A stretch of DNA of 64,000 nt from an uncultured Bacteroidia bacterium (GTDB lineage Bacteria > Bacteroidota > Bacteroidia > Bacteroidales > F082). The stretch covers positions 1 through 64,000 of the forward strand of contig CACZZO010000003.1 in NCBI GenBank assembly GCA_902785755.1. Reading direction: 5' to 3'. How positions within the stretch are numbered: the first letter of the stretch is position 1; every line of letters begins with the position of its first letter. Shown piece by piece: positions 18,011-27,470 of the stretch. The notes beneath the pieces were generated by a model that did not search any database, was not told where the DNA came from, and saw only the letters and a program-made list of their open reading frames with translations. Both the position numbers and the translations under genes were made by a program.

Positions 18011-19464
18011 CAAAACTGGAAATATATAAAAGAATCAGTGGATTCACCAAACACGAAAATCATGACTACAAACAAGACATAGACCAACCATCGCCAGACT
18101 CTTTGGTGATATCGCATCGTGATTGGACATTCTTTATTACGCCCTGTCCATTCCAAAACCACCAAAACGAACAAAATGAATGGCATAGGAAGAATATATG
18201 TCGGACTTACAATATATGGTGTTTTGAATAAACTCTTATTGAATATCATACAAACATACTCCCACGCTTGTCCAATATTCTCCGACCTGAAAATTATCCA
18301 TCCGAACATTGCCAAAACAAACGTCACAAGCATTTGTCCTACCTCCTTCAATGTTGGCAACAATCGTCCTTCGGCAATCTTGTTCGTATACTTCCGATTT
18401 TCACCCATGAGGATGAGAGGCAAAAACAAAACCGCATGATATGCACCCCAAACAATGAATGTCCAATTCGCACCGTGCCAAAAGCCGCTCAAAAGGAAAA
18501 TGATGAAAGTGTTCCTCACCACCTTCGCCTTTGATACACGGCTGCCGCCCAAGGGAATATAGACATAATCCCTAAACCAAGTCGTCAAGGAAATGTGCCA
18601 CCTGCGCCAGAACTCTGCTATGTCACGGCTGAAATACGGTACGTTGAAGTTTCGCATCAACTTTATACCGAACAACTTGGCCGTGCCTATGGCTATGTCG
18701 GAATAGCCCGAGAAGTCTCCGTAGATTTGGAAGGTGAAAAAGATGGCAGCAAGAAGCAAGGTGCTACCTGATTGTTCCGTGTAAGTCGAAAAGACTTGGT
18801 CAACATACACCGCACAATTATCCGCCACCACAATTTTCTTGAACAATCCCCAAAGTATTTGGCGCATTCCACCAGCAGCAGTGTCGTGATCAAATACCCG
18901 CTTTCTTAGAAACTGCGGCAAGAGGTTGGTCGCCCTTTCGATGGGACCAGCCACCAATTGTGGAAAGAATGAAATAAAAGCGAAGAAAGCCACCATATCT
19001 TTTGTAGGTGCTATCTTGCCTCGATAAACATCAATGGAATAGCTCAATGCTTGGAAAGTATAGAAAGAGATTCCCACTGGAAGTATCACTTTCAGCAGAA
19101 GCCCTTCTGTAGAAACATGGAACAACCGGGCAAACTCGGTGACAAAAAAGTCGTAATACTTGAACAACGCGAGGATACCAAGGTTGAGGACAACATTCAG
19201 CCACATCCACGTTTTGGCTTTTTTCTTTGATTCCGCTTTTCCGATTAGCAACCCGCTACCCCACGAACAGAACGAAGTAAAGGCTATCAACAGCAAAAAC
19301 CTCCAGTCCCACCAACCGTAAAACACATAACTCGCCAAAACAACAAAAGCGTTTTGCAAACGCAACTGCCATTTCGATTTGCTGATAAAGCGGTCGAAGA
19401 CGAACCAATAAAGCAGGAACACTATCGGAAGAAAAATCGCAAATTGTATGGAATTGAAAAGCAT
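18010..19464 (-). CDS. MBOAT-family membrane-bound O-acyltransferase (DltB/AlgI-like)
   Basis: 484 residues from the ATG at 19464 (MLFNSIQFAIFLPIVFLLYW). A longer TTG start was rejected. About ten membrane helices. The MBOAT hallmarks are YFSRDIAEFWRRWHISLTTWFRDYVYIPLGG and the catalytic-His segment LSGFWHGANWTFIVWGAYHA. It probably transfers an acyl (often acetyl) group to an extracytoplasmic glycan or lipid. It forms an operon with the SGNH-like gene downstream. A -7-like TATTTTTG box lies at 19487-19494 on the minus strand. Confidence 0.93.
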   Translation of the reverse strand: MLFNSIQFAIFLPIVFLLYWFVFDRFISKSKWQLRLQNAFVVLASYVFYGWWDWRFLLLIAFTSFCSWGSGLLIGKAESKKKAKTWMWLNVVLNLGILALFKYYDFFVTEFARLFHVSTEGLLLKVILPVGISFYTFQALSYSIDVYRGKIAPTKDMVAFFAFISFFPQLVAGPIERATNLLPQFLRKRVFDHDTAAGGMRQILWGLFKKIVVADNCAVYVDQVFSTYTEQSGSTLLLAAIFFTFQIYGDFSGYSDIAIGTAKLFGIKLMRNFNVPYFSRDIAEFWRRWHISLTTWFRDYVYIPLGGSRVSKAKVVRNTFIIFLLSGFWHGANWTFIVWGAYHAVLFLPLILMGENRKYTNKIAEGRLLPTLKEVGQMLVTFVLAMFGWIIFRSENIGQAWEYVCMIFNKSLFKTPYIVSPTYILPMPFILFVLVVLEWTGRNKECPITMRYHQRVWRWLVYVLFVVMIFVFGESTDSFIYFQF

Positions 19465-19495
19465 AAACAACTTTGTTTTGCTGCGGCAAAAATAC

Positions 19496-19528
19496 AAAAA
19501 AACTGTTTCCGAATCCAGAAACAGTTTT
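19496..19528 (-). terminator. Terminator of the tricorn-like protease gene
   Basis: On the minus strand, AAAACTGTTTC pairs with GAAACAGTTTT and is followed by a run of T. It lies 21 bp after the protease stop and merges into the -7 box region of the MBOAT operon. Confidence 0.75.
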
Positions 19529-19548
19529 CCTCAATACAATCGACCTCT

Positions 19549-22500
19549 TTACTTCGTCTTATCCGGCCAAGCAGGAATCTCTGGAATTTCGGGATAGTCC
19601 TTCATCTGCTTGAGGATGACTTCGATGGCCTTGTTGAGTTGGTCGTCTATGCCCTCAAACTCGCGGGCGGGGTCGTTGTCGATGACGATGTCAGGATCCA
19701 CGCCATAGCCTTCGATGACCCAGTTGCCTTTCTCATCAAATGGCGCGAACTCGGGACGAGTCAAAGAGCCGCCGTCGATGAAGGGCAGGCTGCCACGGAT
19801 GCCGACCACACCGCCCCATGAGCGCATACCAATGGTCGTGCCAATCTTGTGTTTCTTGAACTGATAGGGGAACAAGTCGCCATCGGAAGCAGAATACTTG
19901 TTGAACAGCAGCACTTTGGGGCCGAGCATCATCTTCGTAGGCTTGGTTTCAGGCTCGCCGTTGCGCATCACGTCGTACATCGACAATTCGCGGCGCAATC
20001 GTTCCACAATCATCGGGCTGACATTACCACCACCGTTGCCACGGTCGTCGATGATGAGGGCTTTCTTGTCAAGTTGGGGATAGAAATACTTGGCGAACTC
20101 GTTCAGGCCATCCACGCCCATATCAGGAATGTGGATGTAGCCCACCTGTCCGTTGGTGGCCTTGCTCACCTTCTCCACGTTGCCTTGCACCCAATTGTAA
20201 TAGTACAAGCCCGTTTCGTCGGCAATCGGTTTCACCACCACATCGCGGGAGCCACTTTCGGAAGCCTTATTATTTAAGGTGAGCAGCACCGCCTTGTCGG
20301 CCTTGCCTATGAGGGCAGCATACATATCCTTCATATCCTTGGTACTCTGCCCGTCAATGGCGATGATGTAGTCGCCTTCCTTGGCATTCACACCGACTTC
20401 AGTCAGCGGTGAGCGGGTCTTTTCGTTCCAGTTCTCGCCCTTCAAAATCTTGTCAATCTGATAGTAACCCGACTTGTCGCGGTGGATACGGCAGCCCAAC
20501 ATTCCCATCGGAATACGTTCAGGCTTCACGCGGTCGCCATCGCCAACGTATGCGTGACCAATGTTGATTTCGCCAATCAGTTCGCCGATGAGGTAGTTTA
20601 CATCGTTGCGGTCGGCGCAATAAGGCAACAGCTTTCCATATTTCTCCTTCATCGCGGGCCAGTCCACGCCGTGCATATTGGGCGCATAGAAGAAGTCACG
20701 CATCTGGCGCCATGCTTCGTTGTAGATCTGTGTCCACTCGGTACGCAACTCGACCCATTTCTTCATATTTGAGAGGTCGATAGTTTCATCGCCTTCACCA
20801 GATTTTCCTCCACCGGGCATCGGGGCTTTCGGGGCATTAACCACCTTATAACCACGGCCTTCGCGCATCAGCATTTTCGACCCATCGGCAGAAAGTTCGT
20901 AGCCCATACCGCCACCTATGTTCGTGACTTTCTTGGACTTGGCATCAAAGAAATTGAGACCTCCACCGTTGCGACCACCAGCCACAAAATACAAACCATC
21001 CTCGACCCCCGTCAGGTTCCAATAGCGACCCGCATTGACGGGCAACACCACTACCCTATTGCTGATGCCCTCAAAATCGATTTTCACTTCCTTGGCTTCT
21101 TTCTTTTCTTCAGGCTTCGGGCTGTCTTTCTTGCCTTTTTTGGCTGAGGTTCCTGAGCCAGCCGAAGGGCCTTCTTTCTGCTCATCTTTCGATTCTCCAA
21201 TTTTCACCTCATCGTTTTCAGTAAGGAAAGGCGATGGCGTATCTTTCTGTAAAGTAAGCAGATAAACCTTCGACATATCCGTATAGACGTGGTTCCATTC
21301 CAACCAGCCGTAGGTCGGGCGGAAATCGCGCTCGGAGGTGAAATACAGGTACTTGCCATTCTTGTCGAAGGCAGGTGAAGAGGCATTGTACCAACCATCG
21401 GTGACGATTTCGTCCTTGCCCGAAGCGACATTATAAATATGTATCTGGCTGACACTGAAAGTGCTCGGCATAGCGTATGCAATCCAGCGGCTGTCGGGCG
21501 ACCAACAGAATTCGTCCAACTCGCCAGCCAAACTGTGCGCCACCTCCGCGACTTTCTTAGTGGCCACATCAACCATATTGATGCGGTTCATCTTGTCATC
21601 CCACAATATCTTCTTGCTGTCGGGAGACCAAGCAAGACTGTACTTGTAAGTATCTGAATTCGAGGTTAGTTGGATGGCTTCTTCCTTGCCGTCTTGGGCT
21701 TGGATGTAGATTTCATCCTCTCCTGTGCGGTCGCTGATGTAAGCGATATATTTGCCGTCGGGCGACCAGGCCACATTGCGATCGTGGGCGTTGTCGCTTT
21801 GGGTCAGATTTCTTGTAATGCCTGACTTGACTGGCACCGTCCACACGTCACCACGGGCACCGAAAGCCACGCGCTTGCCATCGGGAGAAATCGTGCTCGA
21901 GTTGATGAACTTGCTGGCATCCACATACTTGGTGCGGGTGGACTTGTTGTCGTTGGCCATCTGAACAGGGATGGGATAGATTTTTCCGTCAGTAAGGTTG
22001 TAGCGGAACAGTTGGCCGCCATTTTCGTAAACGATGTCCTTGTCGCCGAGCGAGGGCCACTTAATATCATAATAGGTGTAGTCTGTCACCTTTGTGGTCT
22101 GCTTGGTGGCTCGGTCATAGCAGAACAGATTCATCGTGCGGTCGCGGTCGGAGCAGAAATACACCTTGTTGCCGACCCACATCGGGAAGATGTCTTGCGC
22201 ATTGTTGTTGGTGATGTTCTCGATCTTCTTCGACTTGAAATCGTAAATCCACACATCGTCGGCCATACCGCCGCGATAGTATTTCCAAGTGCGGAACTCG
22301 CGCATCACGCGGTTGTAGGCAATCTGCTTGCCATCAGGCGAATACGAAATCCATCCGCCTTCGGGCAGGGGCAGTTGCTCCGCCAAACCACCGTTGATGT
22401 TGGCGATGAAAAGTTGGCCAACGAAGTCATCCCAACTCTCCTTGCGCGAGCGGAAAACGATGGTTTCGTTGTCCTTCCACGCCATAACGATGTTGTTCGG

Positions 22501-22860
22501 CCCCATTCGGTCGCTGATGTCGTCACGGCCCAAAGTAGGTGTGTAAGTCAGGCGCGTAGGCGTGCCACATTCGGGGTAAGGCATCACGTAAACCTCTGTG
22601 TTTCCGTCATATTGACCCGTGAAGGCCAAATGTTTGCCGTCGGGCGAGAAACGTGCGAACATTTCATAGCCGTTGGCGTCGTTGGTGATTTTGTGGGCAA
22701 TGCCGCCTTTGATGTTGACGGAATACAAATCTCCACCATAGCTGAACACCACGTCGTTGCCGTGGATAGTCGGGAAGCGCAACATCTTGGCTTCCTCTTG
22801 GGCGATTAGGCTGACTGAGCCTAACAGCAAAATTGATAGAAATAAATGTTTGATTTTCAT
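19549..22860 (-). CDS. Tricorn-like protease, S41 family, with signal peptide
   Basis: 1103 residues. A signal peptide (about 1-20) implies a periplasmic location, unlike archaeal tricorn. N-terminal WD40/PD40 propeller repeats (SPDGKHLAFTGQYDG, SPDGKQIAY, SPDGKRVAF, SPDGKYIAYISD, SPDSRWIAY) span about 30-540, with a Lys/Glu-rich low-complexity insert near 555-595. Then come a helical C1 part, a PDZ domain (about 790-870, VGVNAKEGDYIIAIDGQ) and a C-terminal S41 core with IIDDRGNGGGNV and the nucleophile region KYSASDGD. GHAYVGD holds the probable catalytic His and IEGYGVDPD the probable Glu. It likely degrades peptides. It lies downstream of the TIR/BACON operon but after a 125 bp gap. Confidence 0.88.
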   Translation of the reverse strand: MKIKHLFLSILLLGSVSLIAQEEAKMLRFPTIHGNDVVFSYGGDLYSVNIKGGIAHKITNDANGYEMFARFSPDGKHLAFTGQYDGNTEVYVMPYPECGTPTRLTYTPTLGRDDISDRMGPNNIVMAWKDNETIVFRSRKESWDDFVGQLFIANINGGLAEQLPLPEGGWISYSPDGKQIAYNRVMREFRTWKYYRGGMADDVWIYDFKSKKIENITNNNAQDIFPMWVGNKVYFCSDRDRTMNLFCYDRATKQTTKVTDYTYYDIKWPSLGDKDIVYENGGQLFRYNLTDGKIYPIPVQMANDNKSTRTKYVDASKFINSSTISPDGKRVAFGARGDVWTVPVKSGITRNLTQSDNAHDRNVAWSPDGKYIAYISDRTGEDEIYIQAQDGKEEAIQLTSNSDTYKYSLAWSPDSKKILWDDKMNRINMVDVATKKVAEVAHSLAGELDEFCWSPDSRWIAYAMPSTFSVSQIHIYNVASGKDEIVTDGWYNASSPAFDKNGKYLYFTSERDFRPTYGWLEWNHVYTDMSKVYLLTLQKDTPSPFLTENDEVKIGESKDEQKEGPSAGSGTSAKKGKKDSPKPEEKKEAKEVKIDFEGISNRVVVLPVNAGRYWNLTGVEDGLYFVAGGRNGGGLNFFDAKSKKVTNIGGGMGYELSADGSKMLMREGRGYKVVNAPKAPMPGGGKSGEGDETIDLSNMKKWVELRTEWTQIYNEAWRQMRDFFYAPNMHGVDWPAMKEKYGKLLPYCADRNDVNYLIGELIGEINIGHAYVGDGDRVKPERIPMGMLGCRIHRDKSGYYQIDKILKGENWNEKTRSPLTEVGVNAKEGDYIIAIDGQSTKDMKDMYAALIGKADKAVLLTLNNKASESGSRDVVVKPIADETGLYYYNWVQGNVEKVSKATNGQVGYIHIPDMGVDGLNEFAKYFYPQLDKKALIIDDRGNGGGNVSPMIVERLRRELSMYDVMRNGEPETKPTKMMLGPKVLLFNKYSASDGDLFPYQFKKHKIGTTIGMRSWGGVVGIRGSLPFIDGGSLTRPEFAPFDEKGNWVIEGYGVDPDIVIDNDPAREFEGIDDQLNKAIEVILKQMKDYPEIPEIPAWPDKTK

Positions 22861-22882
22861 AGGATTATAAATTTAATATTCC

Positions 22883-22911
22883 AACAATCAAATGACACTC
22901 TTTTGATTGTT
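22883..22911. repeat. Perfect inverted repeat upstream of the protease gene
   Basis: AACAATCAAA-N9-TTTGATTGTT, 10 bp arms, between the 439-residue gene and the tricorn-like gene. No T-run follows on the minus strand, so it may be an operator or a weak terminator. Confidence 0.5.
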
Positions 22912-22985
22912 CAAGTCTAATTCTGGTTAATCAAAATACGAAATGCAGTCTTTTTAAAAAAACTACACTTTTGAAATACAACCTC

Positions 22986-24305
22986 TTACAGCGAATAAGT
23001 GTAAATCACCAAGTCGGTTCGTCCTTCCGAATTGATTTCGATGGCGTTCCACTTGAAGCTCTTTTCGTTCTTGTCGTAAACAACCTGGAACGGAACCGAT
23101 TCCGTCATCCTCATGCCATCGATTTCAACGCCTTCACGACCGGAAACATAGCTCAACTTGTGCATACCGTTTGAAGAAAGCCTGTCGACGACAAGATTGT
23201 CAATCAAATCGTCAGTGTACAACACCGAGTTTGACTCCTTCTCCACACTACTGATTTGGCCGTTGTCGTACACATACCACTGGCCTCCGGCAAGGAAATG
23301 GAACCTCAACCGCTGCTGCGCATTGAGGGTGAAATGTCCAATGATGACCTGTCTGCGAATGATTTCTCCATTCATCACCAAGGTTTCTCCCTTCTCCTCC
23401 TCGCCGTTCTTCCTTGCCTTATACACATAGTCGCCACTGTTGGAAATAAGGAAGTCGGAAATGGTATAGCCTTCTATGGATTTCATCTCACCATCAACCC
23501 AAAAGCGTCCGTCGGCCACGGCCATCCAGTGCATACCGTTGTGTGAATACTTCAGCTTGAAGTTGTCGTCGGTGTAGTTGCCGAACAATTCAATCAACCG
23601 GCCATCGATGACCAACAACGTCTGAGGCATGTACTTGTCGCGATAAAGATAGTAGAAATGGATGTTCGAGCCTTCTCTGCCGACGCTGCAATGATAGACA
23701 TCGCCCGCCGAGAGCTTGCAACTGACGCCATTGGCCGTGAGCATATCCTTGTCTTCCTCCTTGTAGATGCGCTTTTCGGGCCAAACGATGGGGGTGGTCT
23801 GTCCTACCGTGGTTCCCTTGGTGAAGGTACTGAAATAATAGACATTGTTCAACTTGAAGACATAGCCGTCATTTGTCATGCTAATGATGCTGTCGCAAAT
23901 GCCTTGCTTCACGCCGTAGGCATACACGACTTCCATGCCGTAGCCAATCTCGTGAAGGTCGTTCTCGAAATACTTGACGGCGAAAACGCAATCGCTCCAT
24001 TTGCTTCCAATCCTGAAGGGGCGCACCTTATATTTATAAGGTAGCAGCGGTTTCCCGTCGACAAAGATGTCTGACATGCCCGACTTCTCATTCTTCGCGA
24101 CATACAAGTAATTGTAGTAGGACGACGTGGAAAGTGTGCTCGAGTTTGGCACAAAGGAATGTTCAGCCTGAAACTCACCATGATTCACGCTCAAAAAGCC
24201 TTCCAAGGTCGTAATCCTCACACGCTTCAGGTTTTCATGCGATTGCGCTTGAGCCAGCGGATGAAGCGAAACCAATAACAACAGCAATAAGGTTAATCTT
24301 TTCAT
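22986..24305 (-). CDS. Secreted protein of unknown function, third gene of the TIR operon
   Basis: 439 residues with a clear signal peptide (about 1-20, LLLLLVSLHPLAQAQ). The rest is soluble and beta-rich, with repeated short units around 'WxVxDGx' and 'VDG' turns (for example MAVADGRFWVDGEMKSIEGY and FLAGGQWYVYDNGQ), suggesting a propeller or repeat fold. I do not recognise the family. It starts 8 bp after the BACON/barrel gene, so it is cotranscribed with it and with the TIR gene, and probably works in the periplasm or at the outer membrane with the barrel protein. Confidence 0.7.
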   Translation of the reverse strand: MKRLTLLLLLLVSLHPLAQAQSHENLKRVRITTLEGFLSVNHGEFQAEHSFVPNSSTLSTSSYYNYLYVAKNEKSGMSDIFVDGKPLLPYKYKVRPFRIGSKWSDCVFAVKYFENDLHEIGYGMEVVYAYGVKQGICDSIISMTNDGYVFKLNNVYYFSTFTKGTTVGQTTPIVWPEKRIYKEEDKDMLTANGVSCKLSAGDVYHCSVGREGSNIHFYYLYRDKYMPQTLLVIDGRLIELFGNYTDDNFKLKYSHNGMHWMAVADGRFWVDGEMKSIEGYTISDFLISNSGDYVYKARKNGEEEKGETLVMNGEIIRRQVIIGHFTLNAQQRLRFHFLAGGQWYVYDNGQISSVEKESNSVLYTDDLIDNLVVDRLSSNGMHKLSYVSGREGVEIDGMRMTESVPFQVVYDKNEKSFKWNAIEINSEGRTDLVIYTYSL

Positions 24306-24313
24306 GACGACAA

Positions 24314-26410
24314 TTATTGATAACTACTTTTTGATTTTTCAAATTCACCCAAATGGAAACCGATTCCGAAATCGAGGCAGAAATGGCGCTCGCCAAACAA
24401 GTCGGCCTCGTGGAAGAAGACGGAGATGGGGAAACGCCACACATTGAGGATGACACCCAACTCGGCACCAAAGCCTTGGAAACGTTTATCCAAGCCCATG
24501 ACGTTCAATGTGCCTGACGCGCCTACACACATGTCAATCAATCCGTTGACAGGAGTGAACACCACGCCGACGGCACCTTCGATATTACCCACCTTATTGG
24601 TGGTGTTAAGAATGCTATCGATTTGGTTTGTGGCCAAATAGAGTGCCTTCACATAGACACGCACCTTGTCCTTGCCCAAATCGCCTAACATGAAGCCCTT
24701 GCCGTTTTCGGAAGGACGGAACACATAGTTCACCGAAAACCAACGGCGGCTATCGCTGGAGCAGTAGCCCAACTGTGGGTCGCGATACCGCTTCAGATAG
24801 CCACCCACGCCAATCACGAAACTGGTCTTTTTCGCATCCGAATTGATGACTCGTGTAGTATGGAAGCCCATTGTAAGCATCACATTCTTATAGAAGCCCA
24901 TCAAACCGGCCTCATAATCAATGCCGAAATGCGGCTCCTTCACATAACCGCCCAATCCTAAGCCTACGTAGGCACCCAAATAGGGGAAAGCATTGTGGCG
25001 GAACACAGGACCGAAAGTCATATTGTAGCCAGCAAGGTCGGGCCTGCCCTCACCTGCCGCCAATGAAGAAACAAAAGGTGTGTTGGCTTGGAAATGCGCA
25101 AAAGCACCCCACGACTTGGAACTCACAAAACCGCTCATCATGCCGAGTGCGGTGCTCGGTGCCCAAGTAATGGACGCGAAACGCAGGCCAGGCTCGAAAA
25201 GCACATCCTGCTGACGCTCGTTGGCAAACACCTCTTTATGATCAAAGCCCATCTGCAACGAATAATAGCCATAGTCAATAGGAATCTCGAAAGGCGTGTA
25301 TCTCACGCTCGCCTCGCCACCTTCATCTATAATAGTGACTTTCAGGTCGGAAGGTATGCTGTTTACCGCAACGGTACCCTTGCTCGACTCGTCGTCAGCC
25401 TTGATTTCCGACTCCAAGACAGGCGGCGTTGAGCCAAATGCAAACTGATGGATATCGACCTTGCAAAAACGCTGGCCCATGCCCACCTTCACCCAACCAT
25501 GACGGCTGAACAGCGACTGATTGGGCTGTACCTGCACCTTGACAGAATTCGTGGTGAAGGAAACCTGAATCCAATCGTCGGAGGGCAACACCTGCCATTG
25601 GTTGAGGTTGCTCGTCACCATAACAAATGCCTCTGATTCAGTACACGGGAAAACCAATTCCTCCTTGTCGGTCGAAATGGTGGTGTCGGACTCTGCCTGC
25701 CTGACGGCGATTGGGAACCGCTCGTCGGCAACGGCCAAAAGGACCGTCGCTTCGCGCACACGCGCCATTGGGTTTTGTTCACTTGTGAGATACAGCATCG
25801 TATCATTCGACTGGAATTCAATCCAATCGGGAATCGAGTCCACTCTCCATGAAGTGGCGTTGGTGAAGATGGCCACATCAACCGTCTCGCTCAGTTTAGA
25901 GAAACGCACCGAATCAGGGCGAGCCTCAAATTTGAGGACACCGCCGATTTGGATCACGTCAAACGACGCCGATTTGCCGTCGGCAACCACCGTAACGATG
26001 GCAGAGCGCGGATCGGGGCTGTCGTTGTTATCGCATGAAACTGAGACGGTGTTCCCCTTTTTTGCCGCCTTGCACCATTCCATGCTGCTGTTTGCCCGAA
26101 ACGAATCGGCATTCGTCCTAACCGTAACGGACTTCGGCTTTTTGCCTGTTGCCTCAAGCTGGATTTCGCTCTCCGAAAGGCTGATTGTCGTACATTCGCG
26201 AATCATCTTGTCGAGGTCGTTGTTCTCGGGAATACCGCCTCGGCAAATGACTTTGATTTTCTTGAATTTCTCCTTGGCTTCATTGAGTTTGCCCTCGTTC
26301 TTCAACTTCACCGCCTCATCATGGAAAAAATTGTAGCGGTCATAGTTTTGGGCGAAAATCGCCAATTGGCACATCAAAGCAAGGATGGTGAGTAGAATTC
26401 CTTTTTTCAT
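24314..26410 (-). CDS. BACON-domain protein with C-terminal outer-membrane beta-barrel
   Basis: 698 residues. A signal peptide (1-20, ALMCQLAIFAQ) is followed by a short helical TPR-like segment (about 22-60), three BACON-like domains (about 75-155, 160-240 and 245-325, each ending in a strand such as VIQIGG or VRQAE), a PEGA-like beta module (about 340-400, VNSIPSDLKVTIIDEGG) and a C-terminal half of amphipathic strands (about 405-698), likely an outer-membrane barrel. BACON domains are carbohydrate- or mucin-binding candidates in Bacteroidetes. It starts 10 bp after the TIR gene. Partnering with TIR signalling is inferred from the operon only. Confidence 0.75.
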   Translation of the reverse strand: MKKGILLTILALMCQLAIFAQNYDRYNFFHDEAVKLKNEGKLNEAKEKFKKIKVICRGGIPENNDLDKMIRECTTISLSESEIQLEATGKKPKSVTVRTNADSFRANSSMEWCKAAKKGNTVSVSCDNNDSPDPRSAIVTVVADGKSASFDVIQIGGVLKFEARPDSVRFSKLSETVDVAIFTNATSWRVDSIPDWIEFQSNDTMLYLTSEQNPMARVREATVLLAVADERFPIAVRQAESDTTISTDKEELVFPCTESEAFVMVTSNLNQWQVLPSDDWIQVSFTTNSVKVQVQPNQSLFSRHGWVKVGMGQRFCKVDIHQFAFGSTPPVLESEIKADDESSKGTVAVNSIPSDLKVTIIDEGGEASVRYTPFEIPIDYGYYSLQMGFDHKEVFANERQQDVLFEPGLRFASITWAPSTALGMMSGFVSSKSWGAFAHFQANTPFVSSLAAGEGRPDLAGYNMTFGPVFRHNAFPYLGAYVGLGLGGYVKEPHFGIDYEAGLMGFYKNVMLTMGFHTTRVINSDAKKTSFVIGVGGYLKRYRDPQLGYCSSDSRRWFSVNYVFRPSENGKGFMLGDLGKDKVRVYVKALYLATNQIDSILNTTNKVGNIEGAVGVVFTPVNGLIDMCVGASGTLNVMGLDKRFQGFGAELGVILNVWRFPISVFFHEADLFGERHFCLDFGIGFHLGEFEKSKSSYQ

Positions 26411-26420
26411 ATCGTATCCT

Positions 26421-27401
26421 TTAATTTGGTCTAATAACTGCTTCCTTGGAGTCTAAAAGCGACTTGTCTTCAGGCAACGCCAAAATCTTCGCCATCTCCA
26501 AATCTTGGGTGGCGAACATTGCGCCTCCTTCTTTAATCATCGTATCAATGTCAGATATGATGGCATCGAAATAACTCTGCCTGAGTTCAAGCAAGGACTT
26601 CTTCGTGGCTTCAACACCGTAAGTATCAACAATTTGGTTACCATATTTCCCTTTTAGCATCAAAGCCGAATCACACTCGGCAAGGCCTTCCATCAACTGT
26701 TCGAAATGCTTTCGGTTGGAAACCAACAGCACAAAATCCTTCTTAAATGTATTAGCATCGGGCAGAGTTTGCAACAACTTCTTTGCTTTATTGGCATGAA
26801 AGTCAAACTTTTGCGTTTCCACATAAAGATTAACCTCTTCCTTCTTCGGCTCTTCGATTGAAACTTTCTCCTCGGCTGGCTTCTTTGGCAACAGCAACAC
26901 CACAACCAAGGCCAAAACCAACAACACAGGAAGCACGAAAAACATCGTCTGCCGGTTTTTCTTCTTTTTCATCTTCGTGGAAACGAGGTTTTCCGCGATT
27001 TTCTCGAAAGAAGCCGCCCTGTATTCGTGGGTCCACACAAAGACCTGCCTTGTGGTGAGCGACTGCAACGGAGCCGGAAGTGCTTCGGCCTCGGGCATTA
27101 CAAATCCCTGAAGCCCAACGCCCACGATGTTTTTTCCAAACTCCATTGCCATCGTGATTTCGCGACGCACCCAGTCTTCCTCGTCGACACAACGGTCGAG
27201 GGTGCCCGGTGACAAAACAAGCAAAAAGTCTTTACATTCCTCGATGGCATGTTTGATTTGGTCGGGAAACTGGCCGCTTCCAATCTTGTCGACATCAAGA
27301 AAAACCTTGTAGCCCAAGTTCTCCAACTTGGACTGCAACTCGCCAGCCACACCTGCTCCTGCGCCTTTTCGCCTGTAACTGATGAATATATCGTATGCCA
27401 T
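26421..27401 (-). CDS. TIR-domain membrane protein (TIR + transmembrane + extracytoplasmic region)
   Basis: 326 residues. A TIR domain covers about 1-142 (YDIFISYRRKG at 3-13). The segment LSPGTLDRCVDEEDWVRREI (63-82) has the layout of NAD+-cleaving TIR domains, and Glu81 is the candidate catalytic residue, as in SARM1-like DWV.KEI. A basic stretch (KMKKKKNR) precedes a single membrane helix (about 152-171), then a Lys/Glu-rich linker and a helical domain (about 185-326) outside the cytoplasm. First gene of a three-gene operon. It may be an NADase effector gated by an envelope signal, or a scaffold; NADase activity is not shown by sequence alone. Confidence 0.85.
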   Translation of the reverse strand: MAYDIFISYRRKGAGAGVAGELQSKLENLGYKVFLDVDKIGSGQFPDQIKHAIEECKDFLLVLSPGTLDRCVDEEDWVRREITMAMEFGKNIVGVGLQGFVMPEAEALPAPLQSLTTRQVFVWTHEYRAASFEKIAENLVSTKMKKKKNRQTMFFVLPVLLVLALVVVLLLPKKPAEEKVSIEEPKKEEVNLYVETQKFDFHANKAKKLLQTLPDANTFKKDFVLLVSNRKHFEQLMEGLAECDSALMLKGKYGNQIVDTYGVEATKKSLLELRQSYFDAIISDIDTMIKEGGAMFATQDLEMAKILALPEDKSLLDSKEAVIRPN

Positions 27402-27420
27402 AAACTTTTATTATAAAATG

Positions 27421-27450
27421 CAAAAATAAGGAATTTGTTAATACTCCCAA
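27421..27450 (-). promoter_or_regulatory. Promoter of the TIR-BACON operon
   Basis: On the minus strand, TTG (27448-27450), 19 bp, then TATTTTTG (27421-27428). This fits the Bacteroidetes vegetative consensus exactly, 20 bp before the TIR start codon. Confidence 0.78.
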
Positions 27451-27470
27451 ACTAATTTCCAAAAAAAATT

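Noticed and set aside
19487..19494. Full promoter for the MBOAT operon
   Set aside because: Only the -7-like box is clear; no TTG box at 19-21 bp, and it overlaps the previous terminator, so only a mention was made in the gene entry.
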